The translations under genes were made by a program, and so were the position numbers. Positions 34,176 to 47,102 of a stretch of 64,000 nucleotides of DNA are shown here, one piece after another. The DNA comes from Erythroxylum novogranatense (Eukaryota; Streptophyta; Magnoliopsida; Malpighiales; Erythroxylaceae). The stretch is taken from assembly GCA_029891385.1 (NCBI GenBank), contig CM057228.1, forward strand, positions 59,589,783 to 59,653,782, written 5' to 3'. The notes below the pieces were generated by a model. The model ran no database searches. It was not told the DNA's origin and saw nothing but the letters and a program-made list of their open reading frames with translations. Numbering within the stretch: the first letter of the stretch is position 1; each line of letters begins with the position of its first letter.

Positions 34176-36880
34176 TGCTATCCTATATTCTTTTAGAAGA
34201 CCCAAGATTGAAACAAGATCATATATATAGGTGGATAAAGGTTATGTCATACAGAGCTGAAGAAATAGAAGAAAGCATGACAATGTTGGTTTGTGACTTA
34301 TAGTCAATCGGTTTAGTTGTGGTTTAGTGTCAATTATTTAAAGGAATTTCTTATCCTATACATATTTAGATCTATATGATAAATTCCATAGGATAATTTT
34401 ACATTGTAAATAAAATTATAATTATGATATTCATATTGCATCGATGTATTATCCCTAATTTGTTTCCAGTCCTTATTCTATTAAGACTGGATATTAATAA
34501 AACGTAAAAAGGCTAGCATATGTTATGTTTTTCCTATAAAAGAATTAGTCGATCTTGTAAACTAAAGTATGGAGATAATTATTGTGAGTGCTTGTTAGAG
34601 AACAAGTTCATTGAATAGACCCAATATGAGAAGTTCATTGGAACATTACTTATATGTTTATGTAAATTCTCGTTGTGATGATTGTATAAGTGATCTTTTG
34701 ACTTGAGGTATCTAAAGTTATCTTATATAGAAATTGCTATATTTTAATACTACTTATAACCTATTTAATCATGCGTCATTCAGTTAATAGTCATTCGATA
34801 TAACATGAACTAAATGGAAGTAGTAGACACATCAAGATATGATTCATCACCTTAAAGTAATTAGGGAGAATCTTTTGCTTTTCTTGATTAGTATTTATTC
34901 GAAAAATCATTGACCAAGGTCTGATACTTTTCAAATAGTTTACAATTATCATTAATTGAATCAATAGATAATGACAAAAACTAATATGATTGGACTCAAA
35001 GTAAAGTGACATTAATTTCATCCTTTATCTCTATTATAAAACATTGTATAATGAAATTATCGAATTAAGTTGGAAAATGCACAAAATATTAGTCTAATTC
35101 AAAATCACTTTGACATTCCTAAATATTTAGGTAGTCATGATTTGTTGCTAGATTCTAATCTTGATTTATAATTATAAATTGTTTAATTGGATAATTAAAG
35201 ATACATTAAAAGAATTTTAATTTATCTAATTCTAATTATTAATGAGAATCATAACTTATAATCATTCTCAATATATTTGGGAACCTAATACATCTCACAT
35301 AAAGAATGAGATGAAAAGAACAAAGATATTTTAATCAAGTCTTGATTAGACTTGATTGTAAAGTTTGAGAAACTTTGTCTAAACATGAGATATTTAATAA
35401 ATAAGAATCAATATGAGATATTCGATCTTATTTGGGCATAATTGATATTTAATTAGAATTATTTGTAATTTTAATTAAAGTTTCATTGAAATTAAAATTT
35501 AATTTCAATTAAATTACTAATGAAGCTAGTAGTTCTTACTTAACCCTCTCTGTAAGAGTTGCAAAGTTCTCTCAACCTATTCTGTCAATAACGTTAGAGG
35601 TTGAATACTTGTGCAGCTACGGTATTTGAGGTAAATCAATTTTAGAAACAGTTTGAGAGATAGGAGAAGATAAGGATCAAGCTTTGAAATAAGTACGAAT
35701 TATAATTCATGCTTTATTATAATTTATTTGTTAATCATTTTATATAATTAAAGTGATCTTGGTTTTTGAGAAACTAAACTACAAAAAGTTACATAATTGT
35801 TCTGCTACTGTTGGGATCAAATCTTGTTCCAATTTCCCAACACAAAGATAAAGTGGATCTGCACTTGTTTCTTTTTTAAATATTAAAGTTTAAAATAGTA
35901 TGAAACATAGCTAAATACAAGAGCATGTCAGTGCTTAAGTCCATTTGTGGCATAGATATAGTGAAGAACATAATGAAGATGATAGGAGTGTAGGTGCCTG
36001 TATAACTCCTCTAAGGGATCAACAATCTATTCACTTTTGTATTACTACCAAATGGTAGGTAAACTTACCTTAGATTGTAAGTAATAGTACAATAAATGAG
36101 AAAAAAAGACAACTATTGCCACAAATGGTAGGGTTGTGACTAATAAGAGGCTCTTAGGAAACTAATAGTACATTTCAATATAAATAGAGGAGGGCAGATT
36201 ATGAATTATAGATTATATCTTGATGATAACTTTAAGGATTCAAAAGTGGGGTGCTTATGACATCCAACATAGGAGGTGGTATTAAATCTTCTAAGATGGA
36301 AGTCCTTATAATCTTATCAAAACTAACACTAATCAATTTTCTAGATAGTTATATTTTTCCTATATATTTCTCTTAAGCCTAAAATGAAATTATTACTGGA
36401 CCAATCTAAATTGTGACAAAAGATATACATATAAATCATCCTCTTATGTTTCATAGGACTACCCATACTAAGAAAAGGCCCAAATTTTAGGTGAAGGAAA
36501 ATATAACAAGTGCTATAATAAAATTGAAAGTAGAAATAAAATAAGAAGGAAATACATCCACCCTTTTCTACATTATAAAAAAGCCATAAAGAAAGTGTTG
36601 GTGGATATAGATGTTTGGTGTAGCAGATCGAGATACACTTGTGAAAATTCCTCTTGGCCTTGAATAGGATTGTATAGAGTTCATATTCTTATCATGGTAA
36701 AGCAAAAAGATTGTAAAGGCTTCTTTTAGTCCATGAAAGAAGATATTATATGGAGATTTCATCTTCATCTATTGAAGGAAGAAGATAGTGAATTCCAAGT
36801 GGAGTTTGGATAGTAAACATAGTTCAAAGGTTATGTTGTTGAAACACTATAAATTAATTTAGGCTTTTTTCTTACCCTTT
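34176..36880. other. AT-rich region with LTR debris, no gene recognised
   Basis: 35450-35840 looks like the 3' part of a decayed LTR. It shares CCCTCTCT, a run like TTGCAAAGTTCTCTCAA and a GTGCAGCTACGG-type stretch with 17540-17640, and it ends TTTCCCAACA at about 35841. The remaining sequence shows no coding potential that could be supported. Confidence 0.45.
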
Positions 36881-36910
36881 AATAATAATAATAATAACAA
36901 TAACAATAAC

Positions 36911-36982
<72 letters not shown>
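36881..36982 (+). repeat. (AAT)n microsatellite with AAC interruptions
   Basis: About 34 trinucleotide units. The first third is interrupted by AAC units; the rest is uninterrupted AAT. Confidence 0.95.
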
Positions 36983-38214
36983 TTGTTATTATCTTGCATG
37001 ATTATTGTTATTATCTTGCATGAATTTTCCACTACCATTCTTGATTGGTTTAAACTTAAGGTCTAATATTGAATTAACCATAAGTGCATGATGTAGCTGT
37101 AGTTAGTACCAACAAGTACGGTTCGATCTCAAAAAGATAATGATTATTAGTAATTAACTTTCTCGTGTTATCTAGCATAAGGATTGATTTTGGTTTTAAT
37201 AAAGAAAATAAACACTTAAATAATTAAAATAAAGTAGGAAACAATAGATACAGTGGAAATTACTTAGAAAACAATCAATATAAAAAAATAGTGTCTAGTT
37301 AAGGAATCACCTTAAAACCACTAGATAATTAGCCTTTTATCATGTGATAATTTTATTGACTATTAGACCATGGAAATTCCTATCATATGCTACTAGGATT
37401 ATTAACCGAATTACTTAGGTTAAAGATTTTAAGATTGCTTTATCAATCTAGAAGATTTATGTCAACCTAACTTCAACTTATCTTCAGGTTTGGAATTAAC
37501 TCCTTTCAACTACGGTAGATTTATTTATACATAGGATTTCTCAATCTATATGTTATGAAGTTAGATTATGAAATAAAATTCTAAATCTATTAGAACATAT
37601 ATTAACATGTAACTGAATCATAATAGATCAATCAAAACAATTGCATTAAATAAAAGAATAAAACATATTATAACATTAACTAGGTTCTTCACACCTAAGA
37701 ACTAAAGATATTTGGTTACACATGATAGAAAACAAAATCAAACATAAATAGGAAAATACATATAGGAAATAAAGAGTTCATAACTATAAATCTTCTTTTC
37801 TTTTCTATCGAATATTTTTGGAAGAGTGAGGTTTGATGTTCTAATATATTAAATCTTTTGATGATTTCTTTGTGTTTTTCACTTATTTGGATCAATATTG
37901 CCCATTATGAATGATCTCCATATCTGGAATCCTTTGAATATCTACCCCCTTTATTTACCTATGCTCACTTCATTTTATAGTAATTTTTACAATTTTTGGT
38001 AGATATAAAGTCTAATACACGATCATGTATTAGATTGTTTATATACCAAAATCTCTAGAATTTGCAATTCTATATAGCCTGAGAGAAGTACATAGGCTCA
38101 GACATAGCTGTGTATCCCTTCTTTAACTCAAATATCTATTTTATTCCATGTTATCATTCGAATTCCTCTCCTTTTAGTCTATGAAGCCAATTATAACCTA
38201 TAAATGCACTTGAA
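36983..38214. other. AT-rich sequence, possibly gypsy LTR debris
   Basis: The segment near 37090-37150, read on the minus strand, has a GAGATCGAACCG stretch followed by a TACT-rich part. This resembles the end of Tat/Athila LTRs. No termini or coding regions were found. Confidence 0.3.
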
Positions 38215-38970
38215 ACAAATTATGTGAAATGGTTAGGACTCAATCATAATTCAGAGAAGAGTTGCTTCTATACTTTGGAGGATGTGAGAAACTTTGTAGA
38301 AATTAAAAGCATCACTGGACTTAATCACCGTTCAATTCCTTTTCGTTAACTGGGAGTTCCAATTTTGAATTCAAATATAAAGTTTAGTGATGACTTACCT
38401 ATTATAAAAGAAATGAAGTCTAGAGTGATGGCATGGCAGAATGGATTCCTTTCTTATGCAACTCGGCTTACATTCATCATCTCAGTGCTTACTAGTCTCC
38501 ATCTATAACGGGTGCTCATATTGCTCGAAACAAAATTAAAGAGTTGGATCAAATAATGAAATCCTTCCTCTAATTGGGACATGTAGGTAACTCGATGAAT
38601 GTGCGAGTCAAATGGTGTGAGGTTACGAAGCATAAAAAGAATGGTGGTCGTATAATTATCTCAATCTCTAATATGCAGCAAGTTCTAATGTGTAAGAGGT
38701 TGTGGAGACTATAAACGGATCAAAATGCATTATGGAAAAAGTGGATTCACGAATTCTACTTGAAGAGAGATAACTTTTGGTAGGTTGAATATTCAAGGAA
38801 AGGATCTTGGATACTAAAAGAAATGATGAAGTTACGTGAATTTACTTATCCTCACATCAAACACTTTATCATCAATGGAGAGAAGACTTAGGTATGGTTT
38901 GATAATTATTTAGAAATCGTCTCCTTGCTTTTGCTACTAATTTTTGAAGTCTTCAAAATCAGATGCCATT
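38215..38970 (+). mobile_element. L1-type LINE reverse-transcriptase 3' remnant
   Basis: With stops, the plus strand reads GLNHNSEKSCF, LGVPILNSNIKFSDD, MAWQNGFLSYATRLTFI, WCEVTKHKKNGGRIII and LWKKWIHEFYLKRDNFW. These are the C-terminal RT and linker blocks of plant L1-like elements. The upstream RT and the endonuclease are not visible. It resembles the minus-strand LINE at 10080-14830 in type, but not closely enough to call it the same family. Confidence 0.75.
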
Positions 38971-39679
38971 AAACCTTAAGGTTTCTTCATTGATTATCAG
39001 ACCCGGTTGTGTTTTTTTTAATGTTTCCTTTTTTCCCTCCTTCCTCTTTCCTCTTTCTCCTTTTCTTTAGGTTTTCTTTTTTTCATATAAAAATTGAAAG
39101 AAGCTACATCAACCTTAGAATTTGTTGACAAGACAAAATGACATTTTAATGATTATAACCAATCCACATATATACACACCCTATACTTATACTTTTGTGC
39201 ATCCACAATTATCAACAATTAATAAATGTTCCAATAGCTTTAAGGCTTGGGTAGGACATTTGGTTAGGTTTAAAGCATGTAATGTGGTTAACATAAAAAG
39301 AAAGGCTAATAAAGCTTAAGGGGGCTTAACAAAGGAAAAATTCATATCAATGGCTAGGCTATTTGGCGGATGTAGCTTGTAAAAATAAGAATGCTATATC
39401 GTTTATATGTTAATGCATATGATAAAAATGTAGTCTTGAATAGAATATCAAAACAAAGCTAGGATATACATGTCATGAAATTTACACGTAAGCAAAAGAC
39501 ATTGAGACTGATATGGATTTGTCAGTCTATAAAGGCTTAAAATCTCACTGGTTTGTGTCTACCAATAGTCACTACTCTTTAAAAGTTAATGTATATTGAA
39601 CAATCACAAAAGTAAAAGTATATGTTAACTTTCCATGGATTCTTTTAGGCAATTCACTCTCTAATCATAACTATATAGT
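38971..39679. other. Intergenic sequence, no gene recognised
   Basis: A pyrimidine-rich tract at about 39008-39085 is the only notable structure. Confidence 0.4.
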
Positions 39680-40958
39680 TCTAGAAGCAATATAAAAATG
39701 AGAAAATGTATAATCGAAAATACCAAAGATGTACGAAAATACCTTGTTTTCGTAAATAGGTTGCTTCTTTTCGGTTTCCAAGACACTGCAAAATGCGAAT
39801 GCCCTCTACCGGTATCCACACGAGCATGCACGATCCGGGCTGCGGCTGTGGTGTGCTAGCACGTCCTGAAACTCTTTCGAATGCCGCACGATTTTTCTCT
39901 CGGATGGCGGCTAGGGTTTCTTGACAATAGAGTCTCATCTACCTAATAAGACCTAAGCTTCTCTACTTATAGAGAAACCCTAATCCCATTTAGGCCCCAA
40001 TAAGTTTCGGCCCATTATATCTTATATAATAAGAGCTCGACAACTTAATTCAATCTAGCCCAATAAATATATATAAATATATTTATTCAACACCTAATAA
40101 ATTAGGCCCAAGAGAATAAGCCCAGATCACATAACTCTTTGTGTGCGACCCTGTAGACTCATTTGATGTTGGCAATGGGCTTGATCACACTTCAAGGCCC
40201 ATAAGTCATAAGCGGCCTCTAGCAAGACATTATGACTACCCAAATCAAATGAGGATAAATAATCCGATTTAACCTGTAACTATGGTTATAAGCTCAGTCC
40301 TTTTGTAACATGATATCAAGATTAATCACAAGGCATGGTACATGTCAACCTTTGATTAATCATAGTTTCTTGATCCCCAAGTTGACTGATTATAACAAAT
40401 GACATTTGATGACTCTTCATCAATTCATTTGAGCACGCCATGCATTTCTTCACCACACTTGTCAAGAGGCCCAAATGATATCTCTCTCATTTAAGAGAGG
40501 TACAAATCCCATCTACGTCATTCACATCCCTCTGCATGATTCATTTAGTGTCCAACATAAGACTATTTTTATTGGTTAAAATAACTTAGTCTAATATCAA
40601 AACACTAAATTCCTCATGTAGGGAACCATGATGACTTCAGGTCAAAGGACTAAAGTCAAACCATATAAAGAATCACTAATGACATGAAACCATGTAGTAT
40701 TCTTTATGTGGGTCGGTCCAAAATATGTTCTCTAACATATATTGTTGGACCAATGGTGGTTGACAAATTAAATCCCTTTATGTTTTGATAATAATAAAAT
40801 ATCTAGAAATAGTTAAGAAATTATTTCAGGTATTATTCAATGAAAGGATTGAGCAAATCAAGATGAGCAAGTGTCTAATCAATAAGGAATCAAGTTGGGA
40901 GTTATCTTCTAAGTAAAAATGGCATAAAGCTTAAGGATTATAAAGGATTTGGTAATAC

Positions 40959-41183
40959 AAGTCGACTTACATCAAGTTCTGAATATAACAAGTTAACTAG
41001 AGCAGTACAAGTCGACTTATATATGAAGATGTATTAAGACAAGTCACCTTATAGCACACAAGTCGACTTATCGAAGACAAAAAGTCGACTTATACAGCAC
41101 AAGTCGACTTATTGGAGAGCGGAGTTACAATTTTTACATAAATGGTTGAAACAAGTCGACTTATTCATTCGACAAGTCGACTT
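40959..41183. repeat. AAGTCGACTT palindrome array, 5' LTR
   Basis: Perfect copies start at 40959, 41009, 41060, 41082, 41101, 41153 and 41174; a degenerate copy (AAGTCACCTT) starts at 41041. The spacings are 50, 32, 19, 22, 19, 52 and 21 bases. Most copies sit in a wider ACAAGTCGACTTAT context. Confidence 0.95.
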
Positions 41184-41305
41184 ATGTATGCACAGATTCA
41201 ACTCCAATGGTCCAATTTGCTAAAAATGGAATGGAGATCATCAAGGAACGGCTATATCCAATTAAGCAACGGCTAGAAGAGCTCCAACAGCTATATTTCT
41301 TCAAG

Positions 41306-41313
41306 TATAAATA
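41306..41313 (+). promoter_or_regulatory. TATA box of the SIRE-type LTR
   Basis: TATAAATA followed by GAGG, 123 bases after the last palindrome. The 3' LTR has the same box at 49372-49379. Confidence 0.7.
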
Positions 41314-41798
41314 GAGGATGATGGAAGAAGAGTAGATACAAGTTCTACAAGTTCAAATACTCTTATACTACTTCAAATTGCTCACTATTGCTCTTATTTT
41401 GTTACAAGTTGTATTGAGCATTTGTTCTTCAATCTTTGTATTGCTTTGTTACAATTTGAGTGACGAGTGAAAAGGTCACGTGAGGTAGGATTTGTGTCGG
41501 AAGACAAATCGAGTGTAAAAGGTTACTTGAGCCGGAATTCAAGTGGCGTTGTAAAAAGTTCACACTCAACTACAAAGTGTGCAATAAAGTGGTTGGCAAA
41601 ATCCTAAGTGGGAGCTTAGGTAGAGGACGTAGGTCTTAGCACCGAACCTCTATAAAAACAAGTGTTTGATCTTCTTCCTACACTTTTCAATTAAGTTTAT
41701 CTAAATTGTTTTGTGTGTTTTAACTTCTGATTTTCTTGTAGAAATTTTCAAAGAATTTTTAAGATCTATTCAACCCCCCCTTCTAGATCACTTATAAT

Positions 41799-41810
41799 TG
41801 GTATCAGAGC
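41799..41810 (+). other. Primer-binding site (initiator tRNA-Met type)
   Basis: TGGTATCAGAGC, two bases after the end of the 5' LTR. Confidence 0.9.
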
Positions 41811-41823
41811 AGAAGTATCTGGG

Positions 41824-43516
41824 ATGGCACACAACAACCTAGCGGAAGAAGGTAACACTAATAACTGTCCTCCCTTGTTTAATGGCTCTAACTATTCATC
41901 ATGGAAAAATCCTATGAAGTATCATATTATAAGCGCGGGAGTTGAATACTAGAAGATCATTATCTTCGAACTTCAAGCCCCTCTAAAAGAAAATGGTGAG
42001 TTGAAAACAGAGCTGGAGTATGATGATAACGATTGGAGGCAAGCGTACATCAACTCCAAAGCTATGAAGCTGATATATTATGCATTAACGGTTGAGGAAA
42101 GAAACTGGGTAAATTCTTGCACCACTGTTAAGGAAATGTGGGAGAGACTTTGAGTTACTCATGAAGGGACAAATCAAGTCAGGGAGACAAAAATCAACAT
42201 GCTTCTTCACGACTACGAGATGTTCATCATGAAGGAAGGTGAGTCAATTTCTACAATGCTTGACCATTTTGCAGAAATCATAAGTGGATAGGCAACCTGG
42301 GAAAGCACATGACGGATAGCGAGAAAGTGAAGAAGATTCTTCGTTCACTGCCGAAGGAATGGGATTCTCAAGTCACCGCAATTATGGAGTCAAAGGATCT
42401 CAACCATCTGGAATTCAACGCTTTGGTGGGATCACTCATCAACTATGAGATTATTCTCAAATCCAGAGGAGGTAGAGGTAAGCCTAAAAAATCTATTGCT
42501 TTTAAAGCTAACACTTCTTTTGTTGATGAAAGTGATGAGGAATTAGATGAAGACGAGGAAGACGAAGAAATTGCTATGTACGCTAGAAATTTAAGGAAGT
42601 TCAAGGGACTTCTCAAAAACGAAGGAAAGAATTAAATGGCAAAAAACAGGTTGAAAGGAAGAGGTTTGGCGAGGAAAGAAAATCAAAAGGCTATGACGAA
42701 AAGAAAGGCAACGAAGAATGTTGGAGATGTGGAAAACGGGGACATCTCGCAAGAGAATGCAAAAGCTCATCATCAACATCAAACTTTCAGAAAAATGATA
42801 AATACGAAAAAGGTAAAAGGAAAACTAGCCTGGTGGCAACTTGGAGTGATGAAGATGATACATATCAAAGTGATGATGAAAACAACCTGGCACTTATGGC
42901 AAAAAGTGATGATGAAAATGAGGTAAATTTCAATGACCAAGATTTAAGAGATTCTTTTGATGCTTTGCAAGCTGATTTTGAAGAAGCCATTGAGATTAAC
43001 AAAAAATTAAGAAAGAAAATACGTGAATTGGTTGCTGAAAATAGTGCCTTACATGAAACGATTGATGATTTAGATAGTCCGAAAGAAGATCATTCTGCAT
43101 GTCTTATTGAAAAAGAAAATCTTATTTATGAGCTTAATAGACTTAGAAAAGAATTTTCATATGTGGTTGAAAAATTCGCAAATGGAAACGAACAGTTTGA
43201 AAAATTGCTATCGCTACAAAGATATTCCATTTCTAAACATGGATTAGGTTATGATCCTTTTGATAGAGATTGCTCTTTAATTTCCAAATTTACTAAGGAT
43301 GGAAAAATCGCTCAATGTGCTAGATGTTTGAAAGATGGTCATATAGAAATTGCCTGCAAGAGTATTAGAAGATGTGTTAAGGTTAAGAAAATTTGGGTTA
43401 TTAAAGGCACAACACCACCAAATGTGGTTTATATGGCTAACCAAAATGGACCCAAAATGGCTTGGGTACTTATAAGAAGAAAGAACGTTGATATTGTAGG
43501 TACAAGCAAGGGATGA
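41824..43516 (+). pseudogene. gag of the SIRE-type element, with stops and a frameshift
   Basis: Begins ATG GCA CAC at 41824. The capsid-like region includes PLFNGSNYSSWK and RSLPKEWDSQVTAI. Stops fall at about 41951, 42152 and 42288, and a frame change near 42630 separates capsid from the zinc knuckle. The knuckle (42719-42760) reads CWRCGKRGHLAREC, a CCHC box. A long acidic and coiled-coil region follows (DDENNLALM, EAIEINKKLRKKIREL), typical of SIRE gag. A second cysteine pair (CARCLKDGH) lies near 43315. The protein would form the particle that packages element RNA. Confidence 0.85.
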
Positions 43517-46500
43517 AAGGCCGTCAAGCACTTGGTACATCGATAGCGGATGTTCGAGACACATGAGTGGGGACAAGAACCTTTTTGTGGAAATCAAACC
43601 AAAAAATCAAGGTTATGTCACCTTCGGAGACAACAATAAAGGTAAGGTCATTGGAATTGGTAAAGTGGGTAAGGAACCTTTGCCAACCATTGACAATGTT
43701 TTGCTAGTTGATGGGTTGAAACATAACCTGCTAAGTGTGTCTCAACTTTGTGATATGAATGATATTGTATCATTTGAATCATCACATTGCCTAGTTAAGA
43801 AGGATGATCATGTTGCCTTTATTGGTTTGAGACATGGGAACACATACATTGTTGATTTGCATGATGATAGTTCATTCAATGAAAAATGCCTGGTGACACT
43901 AGAAGAAAATGCATTTTATGGCATAAAAATTAGGACATGCACCATTGCCTTTAATTTCTAAGCTCTCAAAGAATGACATTGTAAGAGGTTTGCCTAAGAT
44001 TAAATTTGTTAAAGATCATTTGTGTGAGTCCTGTTTGAAAGGCAAACATGTTAGAGAATCTTTCAAACCAAAGAAAGAAATTTGCACATCTAGAATTCTT
44101 GAACTTGTGCATATGGATTTGATTGGACCTTCTAGGCATGCTAGTCTTAGTGGAAAATTATATGTACTTGTGATTGTAGATGATTTCTCTAGATTTACTT
44201 GGGTAAGATTTCTTGCAAATAAAAATGATGCCGTTAATGAATTTACCAAGTGGTGTAGATTGGTTCAAAATGAGAAAAATTTGTCTATCATTGCAATTAG
44301 AATCGATCATGGAGGAGAATTCGAATGTGAACCTTTCGAAAATCTTTGTGACAAATACGAAATGGAACATAATTTCTTGACACCAAGGACTCCGCAACAA
44401 AATGGTGTAGTAGAAAAGAAAAATCGTTCACTTGAAGAAATGAGCAGGACTATGCTAAATGAGTACAATCTTCCTAAATCATTTTGGGCAGAGGCAGTCA
44501 ACACCGCTTGCTACGTCATCACCCGGGTGCACTTATTAAGAGACAAAAATAAGACACCTTACGAGCTATGGAAAGGTAAGAAACCTAATATCTCTTATTT
44601 TCATCCTTTTGGTTGTAAAGTTTTTATTCATAATAATGGAAAGAGCAATTTAGGAAAATTCTACTCTAAATCCGATATTGGTGTGTTTATTGGTTATTCT
44701 CAAACTAGTAAGGCTTTTAGAGTTTATAATAATAGGACTAAATGTGTTGAAGAAAGTATTCATGTCAAATTTGATGAAATAATTTCACCCCGAGAAAGGT
44801 TTGTTTTGATGATGATGCGGGAAGTTCGGGTAATAAAGTTGAAGAAATTGAATCCAAGATTGAGGAATTGAAGCTAGACGAAGAAAACATGTACCCGACA
44901 TTAAATCATGGGCAAAAGCAAAGAATCATCCTATGGAGCAAGTCATTGGAGATTTAAATGTTGGTGTAAGAACTAGGAGAAATATCTATGAGAATATGAG
45001 TAATTCAGCTTTCATTTCGTTGGTAGAACCCAAGAATATAGAAGAAGCACTTAAAGATGAAAACTGGCTTTTAGCTATGCAAGAGGAGCTTAATCAGTTC
45101 AAGCGAAATGATGTATGGGATTTGGTAGCTCCACCAAAGGACAAAACCATCATTGGAGTCAAATGGGTAAATCGGATAAAGTATGATGAGAATGGTGAAG
45201 CGGTTAAAAATAAATCAAGGTTAGTGGCTCAAGGATTTTATCAAGAAGAAGGTCTTGATTACAATGAGACATATGCTCCTTTGGCTCGTTTGGAGGCAAT
45301 TAGGCTACTATGTGCATTTGCGTCTCATAAAAAGGATCAAATTAAATCAAATGGACGTCAAGAGCGCATTTCTAAATGGGTATATTCAAGAGGAAGTCTA
45401 TGTCAAACAACCACCAGGATTTGAAGATCATGAGCATCCGGATTATGTCTACAAACTCAAGAAGGCACTTTATGGACTAAAGCAAGCACCTAGAGCATGG
45501 TATGAGAGGTTAAGTACTTTTCTAACTCAACATGGATATGTTCGTGGTAAGATAGATAATACTTTGTTTATTAAACATGTTGGTAATGATATGCTTATTT
45601 GTCAAATTTATGTTGATGACATTGTGTTTGGTGCCACTAATGAATTTTTGTGCAAAGAATTTAGTGATTTAATGCAAGGTGAGTTTGAAATGAGTATGAT
45701 GGGAGAACTCAAGTTCTTTCTTGGATTGCAAATCAAGCAACACAAAAATGGCATTTTCATCCACCAATCGAAGTATACCAAGGAACTTCTCAAGAAGTTT
45801 AAAATGGATGGATGCAAAGTGGCAGCAACACCAATGGTGACAAATCTGGTCTTGGAAAAACATGAAAATGAAGAAGACGTTGATCAAAAACTCTATAGAG
45901 GTATGATCGGCTCTCTTTTGTATTTAACTGCTTCTAGACCTGATATAATGTTTGCCATATGTCTTTGTGCTAGATTTCAATCTTGTCATAAGATTTCTCA
46001 TTTGAGTGCTTGTAAAAGAATTTTTAGATATTTGAGTAGAACTATTAGTCATGGTTTATGGTATCCTAGTTGTGATTCATTTGATTTGTATGCTTATAGT
46101 GATGCTGATCATGGTGGCTGTAAAGTTGATAGGAAAAGCACTAGTGGCTTGTGCCATTTCTTAGGATCATCTTTGATATCTTGGGCTAGTAAAAAGCAAG
46201 TTAGTGTAGCCATTTCCACTACTGAATCTGAATATGTAGCAACTGGGAGTGCTTGTGTCCAAGTTCTTTGGATTAAACATCAATTGCTTGATTATGGTGT
46301 TGTGGTTAAAAATATTCCTATTTATTGTGATAATACCAGTGCAATTTGTTTGAGTAAAAATCCTATATTGCATAGTAGAACAAAGCATATAGAAATTAGA
46401 CATCATTTTATCCGTGATCATTGTTTAAAAGGTGACATTTGCTTAAAGCATGTATCAACTAGTGATCAATTGGCTGACATTTTTACTAAACCTCTTAAGG

Positions 46501-46562
46501 AAGATGTGTTTGTGAACATTAAATTAAGATTAGGCATGTTTGATTTAAATTCATTTGGTTGA
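43517..46562 (+). pseudogene. pol of the SIRE-type element (PR-INT-RT-RNase H), frameshifted
   Basis: Protease: WYIDSGCSRHMSG at about 43533-43570. The GAG-pre-integrase region runs to 43950, where a frameshift breaks the LWH...GHA motif. The integrase (43945-44871) keeps the zinc-binding CESCLKGK and the catalytic Asp, Asp and Glu in HMDLIGP, RIDHGGEF and NGVVEKKNR. RT starts near 44990 (NIEEALKDENW). A frameshift near 45335 separates the first RT part from QMDVKSAFLNG. The YVDD catalytic motif is at about 45608-45619. RNase H includes YSDADHGGC, STTESEY and HIEIRHHFI and ends LADIFTKPL near 46492. The stop is at 46560-46562. Confidence 0.92.
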
Positions 46563-46715
46563 ATTTATGTCTGGCTATATTCATATATCAAATGGTCAAA
46601 ATTTGAGGCATTTGTGCAATCACATCCAAAGATACATTCATCGTGTTGCTTACTTGGGCTGATTTAAGTGAATTATTCGGAGTTTTGGACACACTTTTAT
46701 GTCTGGACCATCAGC

Positions 46716-46843
46716 AAGTCGACTTATGAGGAAATCAGTGTTTTGGGAAAGCAGAAAATTTGGAAAATAAGTCGACTTAAATGGATCGACAAGTCGACTT
46801 ATTAAGGTCGATAAGTCGACTTATTCAAGGAACAAGTCGACTT
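46716..46843. repeat. Internal AAGTCGACTT palindrome array upstream of the third ORF
   Basis: Perfect copies start at 46716, 46769, 46791, 46813 and 46834, with spacings of 53, 22, 22 and 21. The motif is the same as in the LTRs although the surrounding sequence differs. It lies between the pol stop and the third ORF. Confidence 0.95.
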
Positions 46844-46859
46844 GTGCCTGGACGGAGCC

Positions 46860-46867
46860 TTTAAAAA
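46860..46867 (+). promoter_or_regulatory. Candidate internal TATA-like box before the third ORF
   Basis: TTTAAAAA lies 17 bases after the last internal palindrome and is followed by a pyrimidine-rich leader up to the ATG at 47103. The promoter role is inferred. Confidence 0.35.
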
Positions 46868-47102
46868 CCTTTCTTCTTCTTCTTCTCCGCAGACCCTCTC
46901 TCACTAAAACCCTACCCCTCTTCTCTCACAACTCGACTTATCTTGCTCAATCTCTTCAAATCTCCCTTACCCATCCATTTTCGACCTCCATCTACTCTAA
47001 ACCCACTCATTTTATCTCCAAATCAACCCTCTTTTTCGAAAACCCCTTTCTTAAAACCCTAACCCTAACCTCACTAATTTTCCTCCTCTCTCTAAATCTT
47101 CC

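Larger units (their letters stand above)
40743..41796 (+). repeat. 5' LTR of the SIRE-type element
   Basis: Starts TGTTGGACCAATGG. The right LTR ends TTACA, while this copy ends TTATA, so its terminal CA has mutated. It contains eight AAGTCGACTT-type palindromes (40959-41183), a TATA box and a pyrimidine-rich end. Confidence 0.92.

Noticed and set aside
39681..39938. 85-residue minus-strand open frame
   Set aside because: It lies in the terminal part of the solo LTR whose halves are 39680-40742 and 49865-50191. Its composition is that of an LTR transcript leader, with no domain.
40959..41183. Regularly spaced short repeats resembling a CRISPR array
   Set aside because: The repeats are 10-bp palindromes inside an LTR of a plant retrotransposon, with irregular spacers shared between both LTRs. 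CRISPR arrays do not occur in nuclear genomes.
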